A stretch of DNA of 64,000 nucleotides. It comes from Dryomyza anilis (taxonomy: Eukaryota; Arthropoda; Insecta; Diptera; Dryomyzidae). The DNA lies in the NCBI GenBank assembly GCA_951804985.1, contig OX638135.1, positions 5,588,093-5,652,092 of the forward strand. The letters run 5' to 3'. Under the pieces are notes generated by a model. It was not told the DNA's origin. It did no database searches and saw only the letters and a program-made list of their open reading frames with translations. How positions within the stretch are numbered: the first letter of the stretch is position 1; each line of letters starts with the position of its first letter. The position numbers were made by a program, and so were the translations under genes. Positions 24,119-36,119 of this stretch are shown one piece after another.

Positions 24119-24894
24119 AGAACACTACCGGTCATATGAGCAGTAATATTACAAGTATCAAAACTGAAAGTTTCAGTAAAAGTTTCTATAACATTGTTAA
24201 GAGCGTCGGGATAAAATTGACCGAAACTTTTGTGTGCGTGTGAATTTTTATCTCTTTCTCACTCATCTGAAATGAGATACAATTGAATATATGTTTATCA
24301 CTGTTCTTTTGGTAATAAGTGACGATTAAATTACTTGTAAATTTACGAAATATTTTACGTAACATAAACTGTTTTAATTTTGCGGTTAGGGACGGTTAAA
24401 TTAATAGTAAACTAACCAAAATTAGACCAAATAAAACCAAAAAACCCAAAATTCTATAGTTTTCATTTTTATTGCGTTGAATATAATGCGCATTACATTC
24501 AACATGTTTGCATTACAAAATTTTCTATTAAAACGACTTTTGTTTGCCGTTTTTTTGCTTCCTTCCATGCATTTGTTTAATGCAGATGACCCTTCCACTT
24601 TGATGATATCTATAATTTAAATAGATAAATAAGCAATATATAAAAATACTCTTTTCAATATACTTTCTTTTAGTGTTTATGTAGCGGCTATTGTTGCAAA
24701 CGTAATAAATAACCTACAAATAAAAAATGGTGGCAAACCGAATTACGGGTCATATATCTATCATTGATCATGCAGGGATGTATTTCAAATTATTTATGTA
24801 TGAGTGAGAAAATATAATATTGTCTTTGTGTTGGAGTTTCGGTAAGGCATGTCTTAGTGGGATGTGACCTAACTTTCCCAACTCGTTTTCAATA
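24119..24894. other. No gene seen; possible insertion in DINE-like element
   Basis: The DNA between the two DINE-variant pieces contains short frames only. I found no clear terminal repeats or target duplication. Confidence 0.4.
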
Positions 24895-25540
24895 TAATTT
24901 TTTTTTTTTTTTTATAATTCCAACAAAAGAAGGCAATGAAATATCTGTATGATATTAGAAGTCGAAAACATCGCACTACAATACAAATATTTGCTTTTAT
25001 ACGTGAAAAAAGTTGATTGCGAGATATAAACAAAATAAAGTAATTACTTAATATAAGAAAATGACATGTATCCTCATGTAACCCCCATTTCAGACAATAA
25101 AATAAGGCTCGTCGTTAAAAATAATAAATACTAAATTAAATAAATTTTTATACTTGTTAAATTTAAATTTGGAAAATTTACAAAATCAGAAAATTTATAT
25201 TTAATATGTAAAACATGTTATCTTTATTTAATCTAGTATTAATAATTCAATTTATTTTATTAAATGGGGGTTTAAAGAGTGCTACATAACAATACATAAA
25301 AATCATTTTTAACATTTTTCCACTAAGTAATTACGTATTTTATCCATCATTTTTTTCTACCATTTTGAATTTCTTTTCTTTATATCTTGCAAACAAATTT
25401 ATTAAAGCAAATTAGTATATTGTAGCGCGATGTCTTATGCATGTAATATCTTTTCTTTTTTTGATGCCATTTTCGGAATCAGCGGCACCAATGTAACCAA
25501 TATTTTTACAGCACCAAACTGAGTGTAGGGCAGGGTAATA
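24895..25540. mobile_element. Degenerate palindromic (foldback) element
   Basis: The left arm (TCGCACTACAATACAAATAT, TGATTGCGAGATATAAAC) and right arm (TATATCTTGCAAACAAATTT, GTAGCGCGATGTCTTATG) are imperfect inverted copies. The right arm continues to CTGAGTGTAGGGCAGGG. It is the same family as 47459-48172, with a truncated left arm. Confidence 0.65.
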
Positions 25541-25840
25541 ATTAAATTTTATATTGGAAATTCAAAATTAGAAACAAAAAATAGCAATTACTATATATAG
25601 TAATTTAGACATTTTGTGTAGATCTTTGATTTAAAAATAAAAAAATAAATAAAACTGTTGCCCAGTTCGGGTTCAAAATACACGAAAGAAATATTAAACT
25701 AATTTATATGTTACTTGTGTTGCCAATCGAGGCACACGGCTATTGCTTTGTAATGTTAATCGAATTTAACTTAAATAAATATTAAACTAATATAAAATCT
25801 GAATTTAAAAGTGTATAGAAATGTATTAAAAGTAAATTAG

Positions 25841-26092
25841 ATATATCGTCGACGATACTGCAAAACCGCCTAACTACATGTGAAAATTACTCCTCATTTT
25901 GTCCAATAATCCGGTTTTAAATGATATGCTGATCGGATAAATTAGATAAATGCTATTATAATAGTTATGACATACTTAATTTTGTATGAAATAAGTGCAG
26001 AATTGAATCTTTTTTTTTTCTTTTATAAAATTCATTTTGTAAGCGGTAATTGAAAATGTACATGGCGGTTTGCAGTATCACCGACGATATAT
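25841..26092. mobile_element. 252-bp MITE with terminal inverted repeats
   Basis: The left end ATATATCGTCGACGATACTG pairs with the right end, whose reverse complement is ATATATCGTCGGTGATACTG, and both continue into TGCAAA-CCGCC. It has no coding capacity. Half of another copy is at 10493-10606. The target duplication is unclear. Confidence 0.8.
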
Positions 26093-26449
26093 TATATCTC
26101 AATCTATACTTCACAGTTTACGTCAATTTTCAATGTTGCTAAACATAAGGCATGTTTAACTTATTTTACATCACAGGCCACTGTACTAATTTAAAAGAAA
26201 TTGAGGGTCACATTTATTCACCATAACAAAATAATAATAATAACGGATATATATTAGACTGATCCCTATTTGTTTTAAGATAACAAATTCTTCTTTGATT
26301 TAAAATTTTACATTTCTTAAAAATGTTTTACTAATATATATTTTTATTTATTTTTTAAATATATGTATATAAAATATATTGAAAAAGGCCTCCTGGGGGG
26401 GGGGGAGGGGTTGTTTGAACCCCCAAAACCCCCCGTGCGCACGGGCCTG

Positions 26450-27190
26450 AACACACCAAGATCTTTCATAACGTGAACGCGACAAACAATTTTCTCTTTT
26501 AGAATATAATTGCATTCTATATTTTTTCTTTTTCGAGAAATTGACATGGTCTGACACTTATCTGGATTAAGAATCATATGGTTCTTAAAACACCACGATT
26601 CAAACGATTTTAAGTCGGACTGAAGTAGTAGGACGTCATCTTCGTTAGTTATTGATTTATATATTTTCATATCATCGGCAAAAATTAATAAATTTGAGTA
26701 ATGTATTTTGTATATAGCATCATTAATAGCCAGTATAAATAACAGTGGGCCGAGATGACTACCTTGGGATACTCCAGATGTTGCAATGAATGGTGAAGAT
26801 AAACTATTTCTGAAACGTATTTGATATGATCGGTCTGATAAATAAGATCCAATCCAATTAACAAAGAATTTAGGAAATCCAAGAGCATTTAGTTTGAATA
26901 AAATTAAATTGTGAGAAAGTTTTTCGAAAGCATTTCTGAAATCTGTATAAATACAATCCACCTGTTTTCCAGATTCTATTGAGCTTATTGAAAATGATGT
27001 AAAGTCCAATAGGTTGGACACTGTAGATCTTCCAGTTACAAATCCGTGCTGACGTGTGTCAATTACATGTCTACAATGATCTTTAATCTGATCATACACA
27101 ATACGCTCAAACAGTTTCGGTATTGATGAGAGTTTGGCGATAGGCCTATAATTATTTACATCATTTCTACAGCCCTTTTTAAAAATTGGG
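26450..27190 (-). pseudogene. Non-LTR reverse transcriptase, palm region (host of the nest)
   Basis: Minus-strand RT motifs: GFVTGRSTVSNLLDF, IYTDFRNAFEKL (motif A), TSGVSQGSHLGPLLF (motif B) and LLIFADDMKIY (motif C FADD), then CFKNHMILNPDKC and MKDLGV. The hAT interrupts it at 26449 and the BEL element at 27191. The segment upstream of the BEL (35303-35519) completes the RT entry. The tail of the called frame (RPVRTGGFGG) is hAT sequence and does not belong to it. Confidence 0.9.
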
Positions 27191-27559
27191 TGAAAATACT
27201 TCTACTCAATAACAACACGACACAACGGCGGTTTCGAACGAACTCCCTTTATTAAAATAATATCAATTATATTTATACCTTAAATAATTCTTAAACTAAA
27301 ATATCCTAATACATAACTTATCTAAATACATAAACCCCTGCGATGCACATGCATGCACTTCAAACAATTCACACACGTGGTCTGGAAAAGGACCAACGCG
27401 AGTTCCACATAACATAAACATATGTCAAGGGTTTATCCTTAAACTTATCTTGTGCACAGACAAGACTAATATACCTAACGGCATATGTAATAAACTAGCG
27501 TGGCTTCACTATTCTGAAATACCATCGCGATATAAATATATCCTATATATAATTAAACA
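27191..27559 (-). repeat. BEL/Pao 3' LTR
   Basis: Begins TGAAAATACTTCTACTC and ends AATTAAACA on the plus strand; near-identical to 34933-35302. A purine-rich AAGGCCGGGAG tract lies just inside at 27560-27580 (minus strand) and can serve as polypurine tract. Confidence 0.95.
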
Positions 27560-27614
27560 TACTCCCGGCCTTGACATCTCTGTGTCAACCAATTCGTGGT
27601 AGCACGAGAATTGC

Positions 27615-29100
27615 AGGTAGAAAACGAATCTTTTCATGAGGTATATAATAATTATGATAACGATGACCAATATAACCCATGTCATTAAACTTTAGTGCGT
27701 TGCATGATGAATATCTTTGTAAACGCTATCAGAGTCACATCAGAACATTCTAAATGGCATCCAGATTCCATACGAAGAATACCTTGGTTATTAAGGTGAT
27801 GCATAGTTTTGGTCCCATTGCAATAGATCTCAACGACTTCTTCTTCAAATAGCGAAAATAACCAGTTGTTTCCAGCGTTCAATTGGATCCAAGTAACAGA
27901 CGGTAGCCCAATCTCGACGACACAGGTTCCTGGTATCATCTTCCTTTTTAATAACAGTCCTATCTCGCAGACTTTTTTATTGCCGATATTGTAAATCGGG
28001 TGTGTTTGCGGACATAACCACATTCCTGTCATTCGCATACATCTTAGGAAATCAATATCGTTGACGTTTTAATACCTTGTTTAGCGGCATTTAGCAGAAG
28101 ATGTTGAAACTTCGGTTTTAAACTAACAAATCTGAAATCATGCTTGGTTGGATAAGAGTAAATTTGATAGATTGTAAATATGTCTTTATGTATCAAAGGA
28201 ATTTTAGCTTCAAAAATAATAAAATCTTCTGTCGTGCGGGTAGTGATTTCTAGAACCTTGAATATCTCGCTGACTCGTTGATCTGGTAACTGCAGTTCTT
28301 TAGGTAGTTGTACTGCAATCCTGGCAAGCTGGTTTTCAAACTGAGCAATGGTAAATATGTGATGGTGAGCAGCGTTGCTATGAACATTTCCAATACTTAG
28401 TTTAAGATCATCTTGAAATTTCTCAAAGTCATCTAGAATAAAAAATGCATACAATAAAGCAAAATTTAAATTCTGTAAATTAATTCCATTATTGATCTCT
28501 TTCACTAGAGAATCAAAATTCGATTTATTTTTTGGCAGTTGATCTTCTAATATTTCATGCTGCTTCTTTATTACGCTTGACGTGACATCTTGAATTGACG
28601 ACATATTTTTCAATAATTCTAACACAAATTTCTACTCGATCAGCTAATATCTCAGCATGCTCTTCATCCATTACCCCAAACAATGCGTGTTGAATTGATC
28701 CAATAAAACTGAGTGGAGCTCTTTTCGTGCGTTTGTAATTCTTACTTCTGAAGAAGTTATCATTGTCGATAATATAACTCATTTTTCGACGTATTTGTTC
28801 TTGTATCTGCTTGCATCGATATCAAATTTTGCACACATCCATCTGATTTGTTGAACTGTTTCGTCAACATCCCCGTATCGATTTTTGTAAATTGACATGT
28901 TTACAAAAGCAACCAAAGACCACGATGATTTTTGCAGTCCTACTAATCCTTGATCTTCGAAGAATATTCCCGAATGGTCCGTTAATGGCTCTATACTTAA
29001 GCTATTTACTATATAAGGTAAAATTATCAGAAAACTTAATATATGAACTAAACAATTCTTGTTCTTTACCTTAATTCTACTACATATTTTCTCATTGGAA
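27615..29100 (-). pseudogene. Envelope-like gene of the BEL/Pao element
   Basis: Seen in order on the minus strand: a hydrophobic signal-like segment (LVHILSFLIILPYIVNSLS), a short surface part, an RTKR furin-type site followed by a hydrophobic, glycine-containing fusion-peptide-like stretch (28655-28710), and a long helical region in the frame 28625-28044. A cysteine-containing ectodomain part follows at 28038-27685, then a membrane segment rich in Val/Ile in another frame at about 27620-27680. The layout is that of baculovirus F-like Env proteins of insect retroelements. At least three frameshifts break it, so no functional protein is expected. Confidence 0.82.
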
Positions 29101-29109
29101 TTTTGAACA

Positions 29110-30645
29110 TTTGTTTTACAGTTATTTACATTTTCAATATCCTTATCGATAATTAAATTTGTTTGTATAGTTTCTTCAGTAGGAAAAGGACAAACATTGT
29201 GTACTGATCTTTTTGTTACACCAGTGCTGGTCTTTACTTCTACCGTTCGACAAAAACCATCTTTTTCCAATGATGGCTTTTATCACCCTCCCCCTTCTCC
29301 AATTCATTGGAGGAACATTATCTTCCTTAAGAAGAACCAATGTTTCAGGTTTTATATTTGGTGATGGATTTTGCCATTTGTACCTTTTTGCAATTCCGTT
29401 AAATACTCAGTAGACCAACGTTTCCAAAATTCATCTGCATTTGAGCACACTGATTTTCAGTGATCCCGCATACCGTGATAACTTTTGTTACCACTGGAGT
29501 CAGTTAATGTTGAAAACGTTTCCCCAATCAAAAAATGCCCGGGTGTCAAAACCTGAAAATCATTCGGATCTTCAGATAGAGGTGTGAGTGGTCTTGAATT
29601 TAAAACTGACTTAATTTGTGTCATGAGAGTACACATTTCTTCAAAAGTCATAGTTCCTTCTATAACTCGATAGAAATGCTTCTTTACAGATTTGACGCAG
29701 GCTTCCCACAACCCCCCTACATGAGGTGATCTAGCTGGAATATTTATCTCTTTGTACACAGAATTTAAATATATTGTGCTGATGATGCTTATCTTTAAAT
29801 AAAGCATACACATTGTGTAAACTATTAGAAGCTCAAATAAAATTTGTCCCATTGTCAGAATATATCCGTAAAGGACAGCTGCGTCTTCCGAAGAATCTCT
29901 TCAATGCACCAATAAACGCCGCCGAACTTAAATCCGATACTACCTCCAAGTGAACCGCCTTCGTTGCGAAACACACAAATACGCATACATATGCTTTATC
30001 AATTCGTTTTCCTCTCAACTTGTGATGAATGCTTATTGGACCCAGAAAATCTATTCCTACATTCAAGAATGGTCTTGTTCTTATTATTCTGTCTTCTGGT
30101 AGATTTCCCATCATCTGATGAATTTGTCTGGGTTCTGCTCTGAAACACCTATAACAATTTTTAACGATTTTCGCAGCGAGTTGCTTGCCTCTGAATGGCC
30201 AAAACCGTTGTCTTGTAATAGCCAATAGACCTTGTGCTCCTATATGTACATGTTTTTTGTGTAAATGCGTTACTAATAAGGACACCCAATCATCAGCATA
30301 TGGTAGCAATATTGGGTGTTTTGCTTCGTAAGACAAATTTGATTTTTGTATTCTGCCTCCTACTCGAATTATGCCATCGTTGTCCAAAAGTGGTGACAGC
30401 GTCCTTATTGTCGAATTCAAAGGAACACATTTGTCTGACTTTAACTTTTTAATTTCAGTGTCAAAGTGTTTCTGTTGAATAAGCTTCAATATTATAATTA
30501 AAGATTCTTTCCTATGATCTATCCATGATCTATTTTGCTTACGCCGCATCAAGCTAATAAATTTAACAACATTTGCTACGACATTTCGTAAGAAATCAAA
30601 ATTATTCCTATGGTTTATATTTTCAAAACCTAATTTATTAACCAA
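29110..30645 (-). pseudogene. BEL/Pao integrase and C-terminal DUF5641-like region
   Basis: The zinc domain HKKHVHIGAQGLLAITRQRF...NCYRCF (H-H-C-C) precedes the catalytic core with D (GIDFLGPISI), D (YSDNGTNFI) and E (SPHVGGLWEACVKSVKKHF, in the next frame at 29852-29457). Then come LTPGHFLIG and, after another frameshift, the tail KDGFCRTVEVKTSTG at 29270-29170, the usual end of Pao pol. It would integrate the DNA copy with 5-bp staggering, which matches the observed target duplication. Confidence 0.9.
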
Positions 30646-30730
30646 AAGTAAAGCTATTACTGGAGTTTTCTTTATTTCTGGAATTTTTCTCTTGGGACAA
30701 ATGGTTGTATATCCCCTTTCCCATTACTTC

Positions 30731-33445
30731 TCATAAATGCTGGAACTTATTAACTATCATTTCCTTTGTATAAAGTCCTCTTGAAACGATATCTGCCGGA
30801 TTGATCAATGTATTTATATATTTCCAACTAGCTACGCTACTATTTAATTGTATATAGTTAACTCTATTTGAAACAAAAACTTGAAGTACAACAGGATCCA
30901 GTTTTAACCAGCTCAAGACAATCTCCGAATCTGAAAAATAAAATTTGTTATTAATATTCAATTTAAAACTATCTTCGACCTTTTTCATAAGATCTATTAG
31001 TAAAACAGCTGAACAAAGTTCTAATCGAGGTATCGTTAAAATCTTTACTGGCTCAACTTTTGATTTTGATGCTACCAAGTGTATATAACGCCTTCCTAAA
31101 TTGTCGACTGATTTTATATATATGACAGCACCATATGCTTTCATTGATGCATCATAAAATCGATACAATTCTATACTTGTAGGATTATCGCATATCATAT
31201 GCCTTGGCAGTTTTATTTTATTTAGCGAATTCATTTCGTTTCTGAACTTAGCCCATAAACTTGCTATGTCATTGGGAACTACGGTGTCCCAATCTATTTT
31301 CAGTTTCCAAAGATCTTGTAGCATAATTTTAGCCATAACTACAACTGGACTTAAAAACCCAAGAGGATCAAACAGTTTTGAAATGTCAGATAAAATACTT
31401 CTTTTTGTAATTTCAAACTTTGAATTCCAGCTTGATTTTATAAAAAACTCATCGGAAGTTGGAATCCAAGCTAAGCCTAGTGCCTTAACACTATCTGTGT
31501 TATCCTTATTTAGATCTACAGAAACTTTGCATTCATTTTGTGGAAAATTTTTGAGAAGACCGGATTGGTTTTCACACCACTTCCTAAGAGGAAATCCATG
31601 TTCTTTTAAAATATTTTTAATATCATGCTGTAACGTTATCAATTCTTCCAGAGACTCACTACCAGTCATAATGTCATCCACATAAAAATCAGACATTATA
31701 ATATCTGCTGCCTTTGGGTTACTACTTCTCACAGACTCTGCGGCTGTTTGTAAACATTTGACCGCTAAATATAGTGCAGAAGAAGTTCCATATGTAACTG
31801 TTGTCAGTCTATATGTTTCCAATGGTAGAGATGCATTCCATCTCCAATAAATCAGTTGATATTTACGCTTACTTTCATGAACCCATATTTGCCTATACAT
31901 TTTTTCAATATCACCTGTTATAACATATCTATGTTTTCTGAATCTCATTAAAATATAAACTAAATCATCCTGTAGACGTGGACCAGTGTACGGGCCATTC
32001 CACACCAAATCGACCAAAAAAAGTCAAATTTGAGATTTTACCTTTTCGATCTTAATGAACTTTTGGCAACTGATAAAGGGTATCGAGACATGTACTAAAC
32101 AATTTTTTTTATTTTTTCCTACCATTACTTCCAGAGATACAGTGGCTCAAAGTTGGAAAAAAAAGTGCCAAAAATCACTTTTGTACTGTTTTTCATATTT
32201 AAATATCTCTTGAACTAGAAATGCTAGAAACTCCGTTAATGGCTCGTTTTAAAGCTAATAGAACAAGCTTTTAGAGTTGTAATTTCCAAACGGTAACATG
32301 TGGCACGTGGTCATTATCCTTGCACTTCAAAATTGTGGTCCTTAAAAAGGACCCTTTTTAAAATTCTGAAAAAAATCCTAAGTTTTCGTCAATTTATTAT
32401 AAATGTTCATACAAAATTTCAAGATGGTATTATGATGTCAATATTTTAAAAAATTATTTTCTAATTTTTTTATTTTTTTTGTATAGAAAAAAAAAATTGT
32501 TTTTTTCTGGAAGTAGTGGTCGGAAAAAATAAAAAAAAAATTGTTTAGTGCATGTCTCGATACCCTTTATCAGTTGCCAAAATTTCATTGAAATCGAAGA
32601 AGGTGAGTCCCAACCGCTGGTCGATTTGGTGTGGAATGGCCCTTACATCAAATCGATTAGAGCTATATTTGTAGTTGTTTTACATGAAGCAACAAAAACA
32701 ATTCTCAATTTAGTTGAAGTACTTTCTGGTCGCAAAACATAATGATGTGGCAAATAATATTTAGCTTCTTCATTATTTTTCAACAACTCCATATGTCCAA
32801 GTTCCATTTACTTTCGCATAAAGTCATGATACTGAATTTTGATCTCGTTATTTTTCTCTAACTTCTTTTCCATTGATAAAAATCTGTGTTTGGCTATCAA
32901 ATCTGATCTTCCTAGTTTATTTGTGCTATCTGTTATTGGAATATGTACAATAAATTTCCCATCCCTATCTCTAGAAATTGTTCTTTTAAATATTTCTTCG
33001 CATTTTAATTCCTCCTTTGACAATTTTACTTCTCTATTTAATACTTCGACTTCCCAAAATTTTCTTAATTGTGTATCTAAATTGTCTTCTGTATACGAAA
33101 CAACTCCACAATAAGATACATTTTCGATAACTGCTGATCCACTTACGACCCATCCTAGTTTTGTATTTTGCAACAAAAACGTATCATTTAATCGTTTTTG
33201 CCCTTGTCCAAAATGTCATAGAATAATTCTGCTCCAATGAGCATATCTATACTACTAGGTATAAAGTAGTTCGGATCAGCTAATCTAATATGTTTCGGAA
33301 TATCTCCTGCAACAACTTTTTTAACGGGAACCTCGGAAACAATTTTAGATATAACTAAAACATCTAACTCAGATTTAAATTTGAATTTTTTGATTTAATA
33401 TTAACGTACAATCTTTCATTTATGTGAGATATATTTTTTGTTATC
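30731..33445 (-). pseudogene. BEL/Pao protease, reverse transcriptase and RNase H-like domain
   Basis: 33445-33180 has the protease end (LADPNYFIPSSIDMLIGAEL). 33176-32808 is the linker (TKLGWVVSGSA). 32808-32647 is the RT start (LRIVFVASCKTTTNIALIDLM). After the foldback insertion, 31991-30731 carries DDLVYILMRFRKHRYVITGD, IEKMYRQI and the catalytic FYVDDIMTG. It then has the Pao RNase H-like domain (KLFDPLGFLSPVVVMAKIML; IELYRFYDASMKAYGAVIY; PRLELCSAVLL). The first residues of the 31991 frame (MVDLVWNGP) come from the foldback element. Confidence 0.92.
31992..32643. mobile_element. Foldback/MITE-like element inside the BEL RT
   Basis: The ends are GGGCCATTCCACACCAAATC and its inverted copy. 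The inverted arms extend about 150 bases each (GGCAACTGATAAAGGGTATC at about 32068 and its reverse complement at about 32560). A 3-bp target duplication, TAC, lies at 31989-31991 and 32644-32646. Removing the element and one TAC restores the RT reading (DLM-YTGPRLQDDL). It has no transposase. The superfamily is not determined. Confidence 0.9.
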
Positions 33446-33448
33446 CCT

Positions 33449-34653
33449 TCAATTGATTTGCACTAATGCTTTTTTCATAGGTTTCGCTGGATTAACATCA
33501 CTTTTATTTGTGATTGTTTTCTGGCTAGCCTCCAAAGCATCGAACTCATGTTCTAAAAATGTCAATAAGGAATCCACCTTTGGAATTTCCTTTGCAATTT
33601 TTAATGAAGTCTCGAACTTCATTCTTAAATTGTCGTCCATTTTTCGGACTAATACAAAACACATAAAAGCTTGAAGTAACTTATCTGAAGCTATATTTGT
33701 AGCATTGAGCTCTTGAAAACTTTCTTGGATTGTGTCCTGAAACTGTTTAACACTATTGGTACTTTCATTTACCAATGGTGCATCCACAAGGTTTTTAAAA
33801 TAAATGGCAGTTACAGCTCTTTTATTTGTATATTTTGCATCAAGTAGCTTCCATGCAATTGGGTAGTTTTCTTCAGTCGATGGAAGATTTAAAATTGTAT
33901 TCGCTGCTGCACCTTTTAGCTTTGATTTCAAAATACACATCTTTTGGGTATTTGAAATTTTTCTGCTGTCTATTAATTGAACGTACAGTTCTTTGAACGG
34001 ATTCCACTTAGTGTAATCACCGTCAAACATTGGTATCTCAATTGCAGGAATTCTATAAACCTGGTTTTCTACCGACTGAAGTTTAACTTTCTGTTTTTTA
34101 GATATGGCATGAAACTCAGCTTTCAACGAATAAAATGATTCCGTTAGTTCATCATCGTTGAAAATATCAATATAGTTCATGAATGAATTATCAGCTAAAC
34201 GTTTAGCTTCTTTAACACTATCAAAACTATCTACTCCAGCTTTGAAAGTTTCCAAAGTGTCGGTAAATTCCGATAATGCATATTGGAATTTCCTAACTAC
34301 GCCTTGATTTTTATGAACTGGTATCATTTTTTCTATTGGCGTTCTATTTTCTGTCTCCTCCGCTACTGCGGCTCCCATAGAATTAGCTATTTCTAAATTT
34401 TACAAGATACTATATGCATACGTACATGATTTGCATATTTGTTCTCATAAGATGCATTCTCCTTTAATGTGTGAGAAGGGTTTTTCAACTTCTCATCATT
34501 TTCCTCGAAATTCTTCCGAAGATTTTCCAGTGCGTTCTTCCACCTCTGGAGTTGTTCCCGCGTTACGTCCTTTTGCGCTGTCATCTCATTGTACAAGATC
34601 ACTATTTCTTTTCCAATAGTGTCTTGTTTTGCAATGATTGAGGTGGGATCCAT
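33449..34653 (-). pseudogene. BEL/Pao gag (DUF1759-like)
   Basis: The start ATG at 34653 (MDPTSIIAKQ) lies soon after the LTR and PBS. The N-terminal part is coiled-coil-like (34653-34393). A frameshift near 34385 follows, then a 309-residue frame containing IPAIEIPMFDGDYTKWNPF and LKGAAANTILNLPSTEENYP, hallmarks of Pao Gag. It would form the particle that packages element RNA. Any downstream zinc knuckles are lost in the frame break at 33449. Confidence 0.9.
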
Positions 34654-34914
34654 TTTTTAATATATTTTTTATTTTTATATATCACTAATTCCACCTTTTT
34701 ATTTATATACGTATATGTATATTTTTTATAATTTATTTATTTTTTCACAATAAATAATTATTATATTTAATATAAATAATGAATTTTTACAATTGTTTTT
34801 TGTTGTTATTGAGTCTCTTACCACTGGTGGGGGAAAACTCAATATTCAAAATAATGTAAATTAAATTAATTTATTTATTTATATAAATATTTTTCACTTT
34901 TAAGTCACGCGAAC

Positions 34915-34932
34915 TTAACACAGGGGTCACCA
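34915..34932 (-). promoter_or_regulatory. Primer binding site of the BEL element
   Basis: On the minus strand TGGTGACCCCTGTGTTAA directly follows the 5' LTR. It begins with TGG, as expected for pairing with a tRNA 3' CCA end. I do not assign the tRNA. Confidence 0.7.
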
Positions 34933-35302
34933 TGAAAAATACTTATACTCAATAACAACACGACACAACGGCGGTTTCGAACGAACTCCCTTTATTAAAA
35001 TAATATCACTTATATTTATACAATAAATAATTCTTAAACTAAAATATCCTAAAACATAACTTATCTAAATACATAAACCCCTGCGATGCACATGCATGCA
35101 CTTCATACAATTTACACACGTGGTCTGGAAAAGGACCAACGCGAGTTCCACATAACATAAACATATGTCAAGGGTTTATCCTTAAACTTATCTTGTGCAC
35201 AGACAAGACTAATATACCTAACGGCATATGTAATAAACTAGCGTGGCTTCACTATTCTGAAATACCATCGCGATATAAATATATCCTATATATAATTAAA
35301 CA
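34933..35302 (-). repeat. BEL/Pao 5' LTR
   Basis: Partner of 27191-27559. The minus-strand promoter would lie in it. Followed outside by the TTGGG duplication and the continuation of the interrupted non-LTR RT. Confidence 0.95.
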
Positions 35303-35745
<443 letters not shown>

Positions 35746-36119
35746 CACGGTAATGAAAATAAATAAGTACAATTAAGATGTACAAAATTAAATATTTAAC
35801 TTAATATACAAATACATTTATGTAATGCTAAGAAGTCGCGCTCGCTTATTTCCTAATACAAAGAAAATTCTTAGTTAGTGCATGAGTAAATAGCTAAGTA
35901 TTATTGAATGTGACTAGCATTTAACCATTGTATATACAACATTTTGTATTACAACAATACAGAAACATATCTAAATGTATGTTTCCAAACTAAATCATAT
36001 AGTACATGTTAACACATATATTAACTACTATAAATATTTAAACAATATGTATTAAGGGGTAAAATGAGAAATATTTATAAGAAAACTACATAAAATTATT
36101 AAGGATTCCATTTATACAA
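35746..36119. other. AT-rich DNA before gypsy env, no gene
   Basis: No reading frame with motifs and no terminal repeats seen. It may contain the boundary between the non-LTR insertion and the gypsy element, which I could not place. Confidence 0.4.

Larger units (their letters stand above)
18542..26449 (-). mobile_element. hAT transposon, 7.9 kb including nested elements
   Basis: The ends are CAGGCCCGTGCGC (left) and its reverse complement (right), each followed inwards by G/C homopolymer runs. An exact 8-bp target duplication, AACACACC, lies at 18534-18541 and 26450-26457, which is the hAT hallmark. The transposase is on the minus strand at 18681-21002. The right half is expanded by a DINE-1 variant, a palindromic element and a MITE. 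Confidence 0.92.
27191..35302 (-). mobile_element. BEL/Pao LTR retrotransposon with env
   Basis: Two LTRs (27191-27559 and 34933-35302), each TG...CA on the plus strand, are flanked by a perfect 5-bp target duplication, TTGGG (27186-27190 and 35303-35307). I count about eight differences between the LTRs over some 370 bases, so the insertion is moderately recent. Internal order on the minus strand: PBS, gag, protease, RT-RNase H, integrase, env. A foldback element interrupts the RT. Frameshifts occur in every gene. The env places it among roo-like Pao elements, by analogy. Confidence 0.95.

Noticed and set aside
32548..32742. Plus-strand frame across the foldback element edge
   Set aside because: It spans the terminal inverted repeat and the opposite strand of pol. 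Coincidental.
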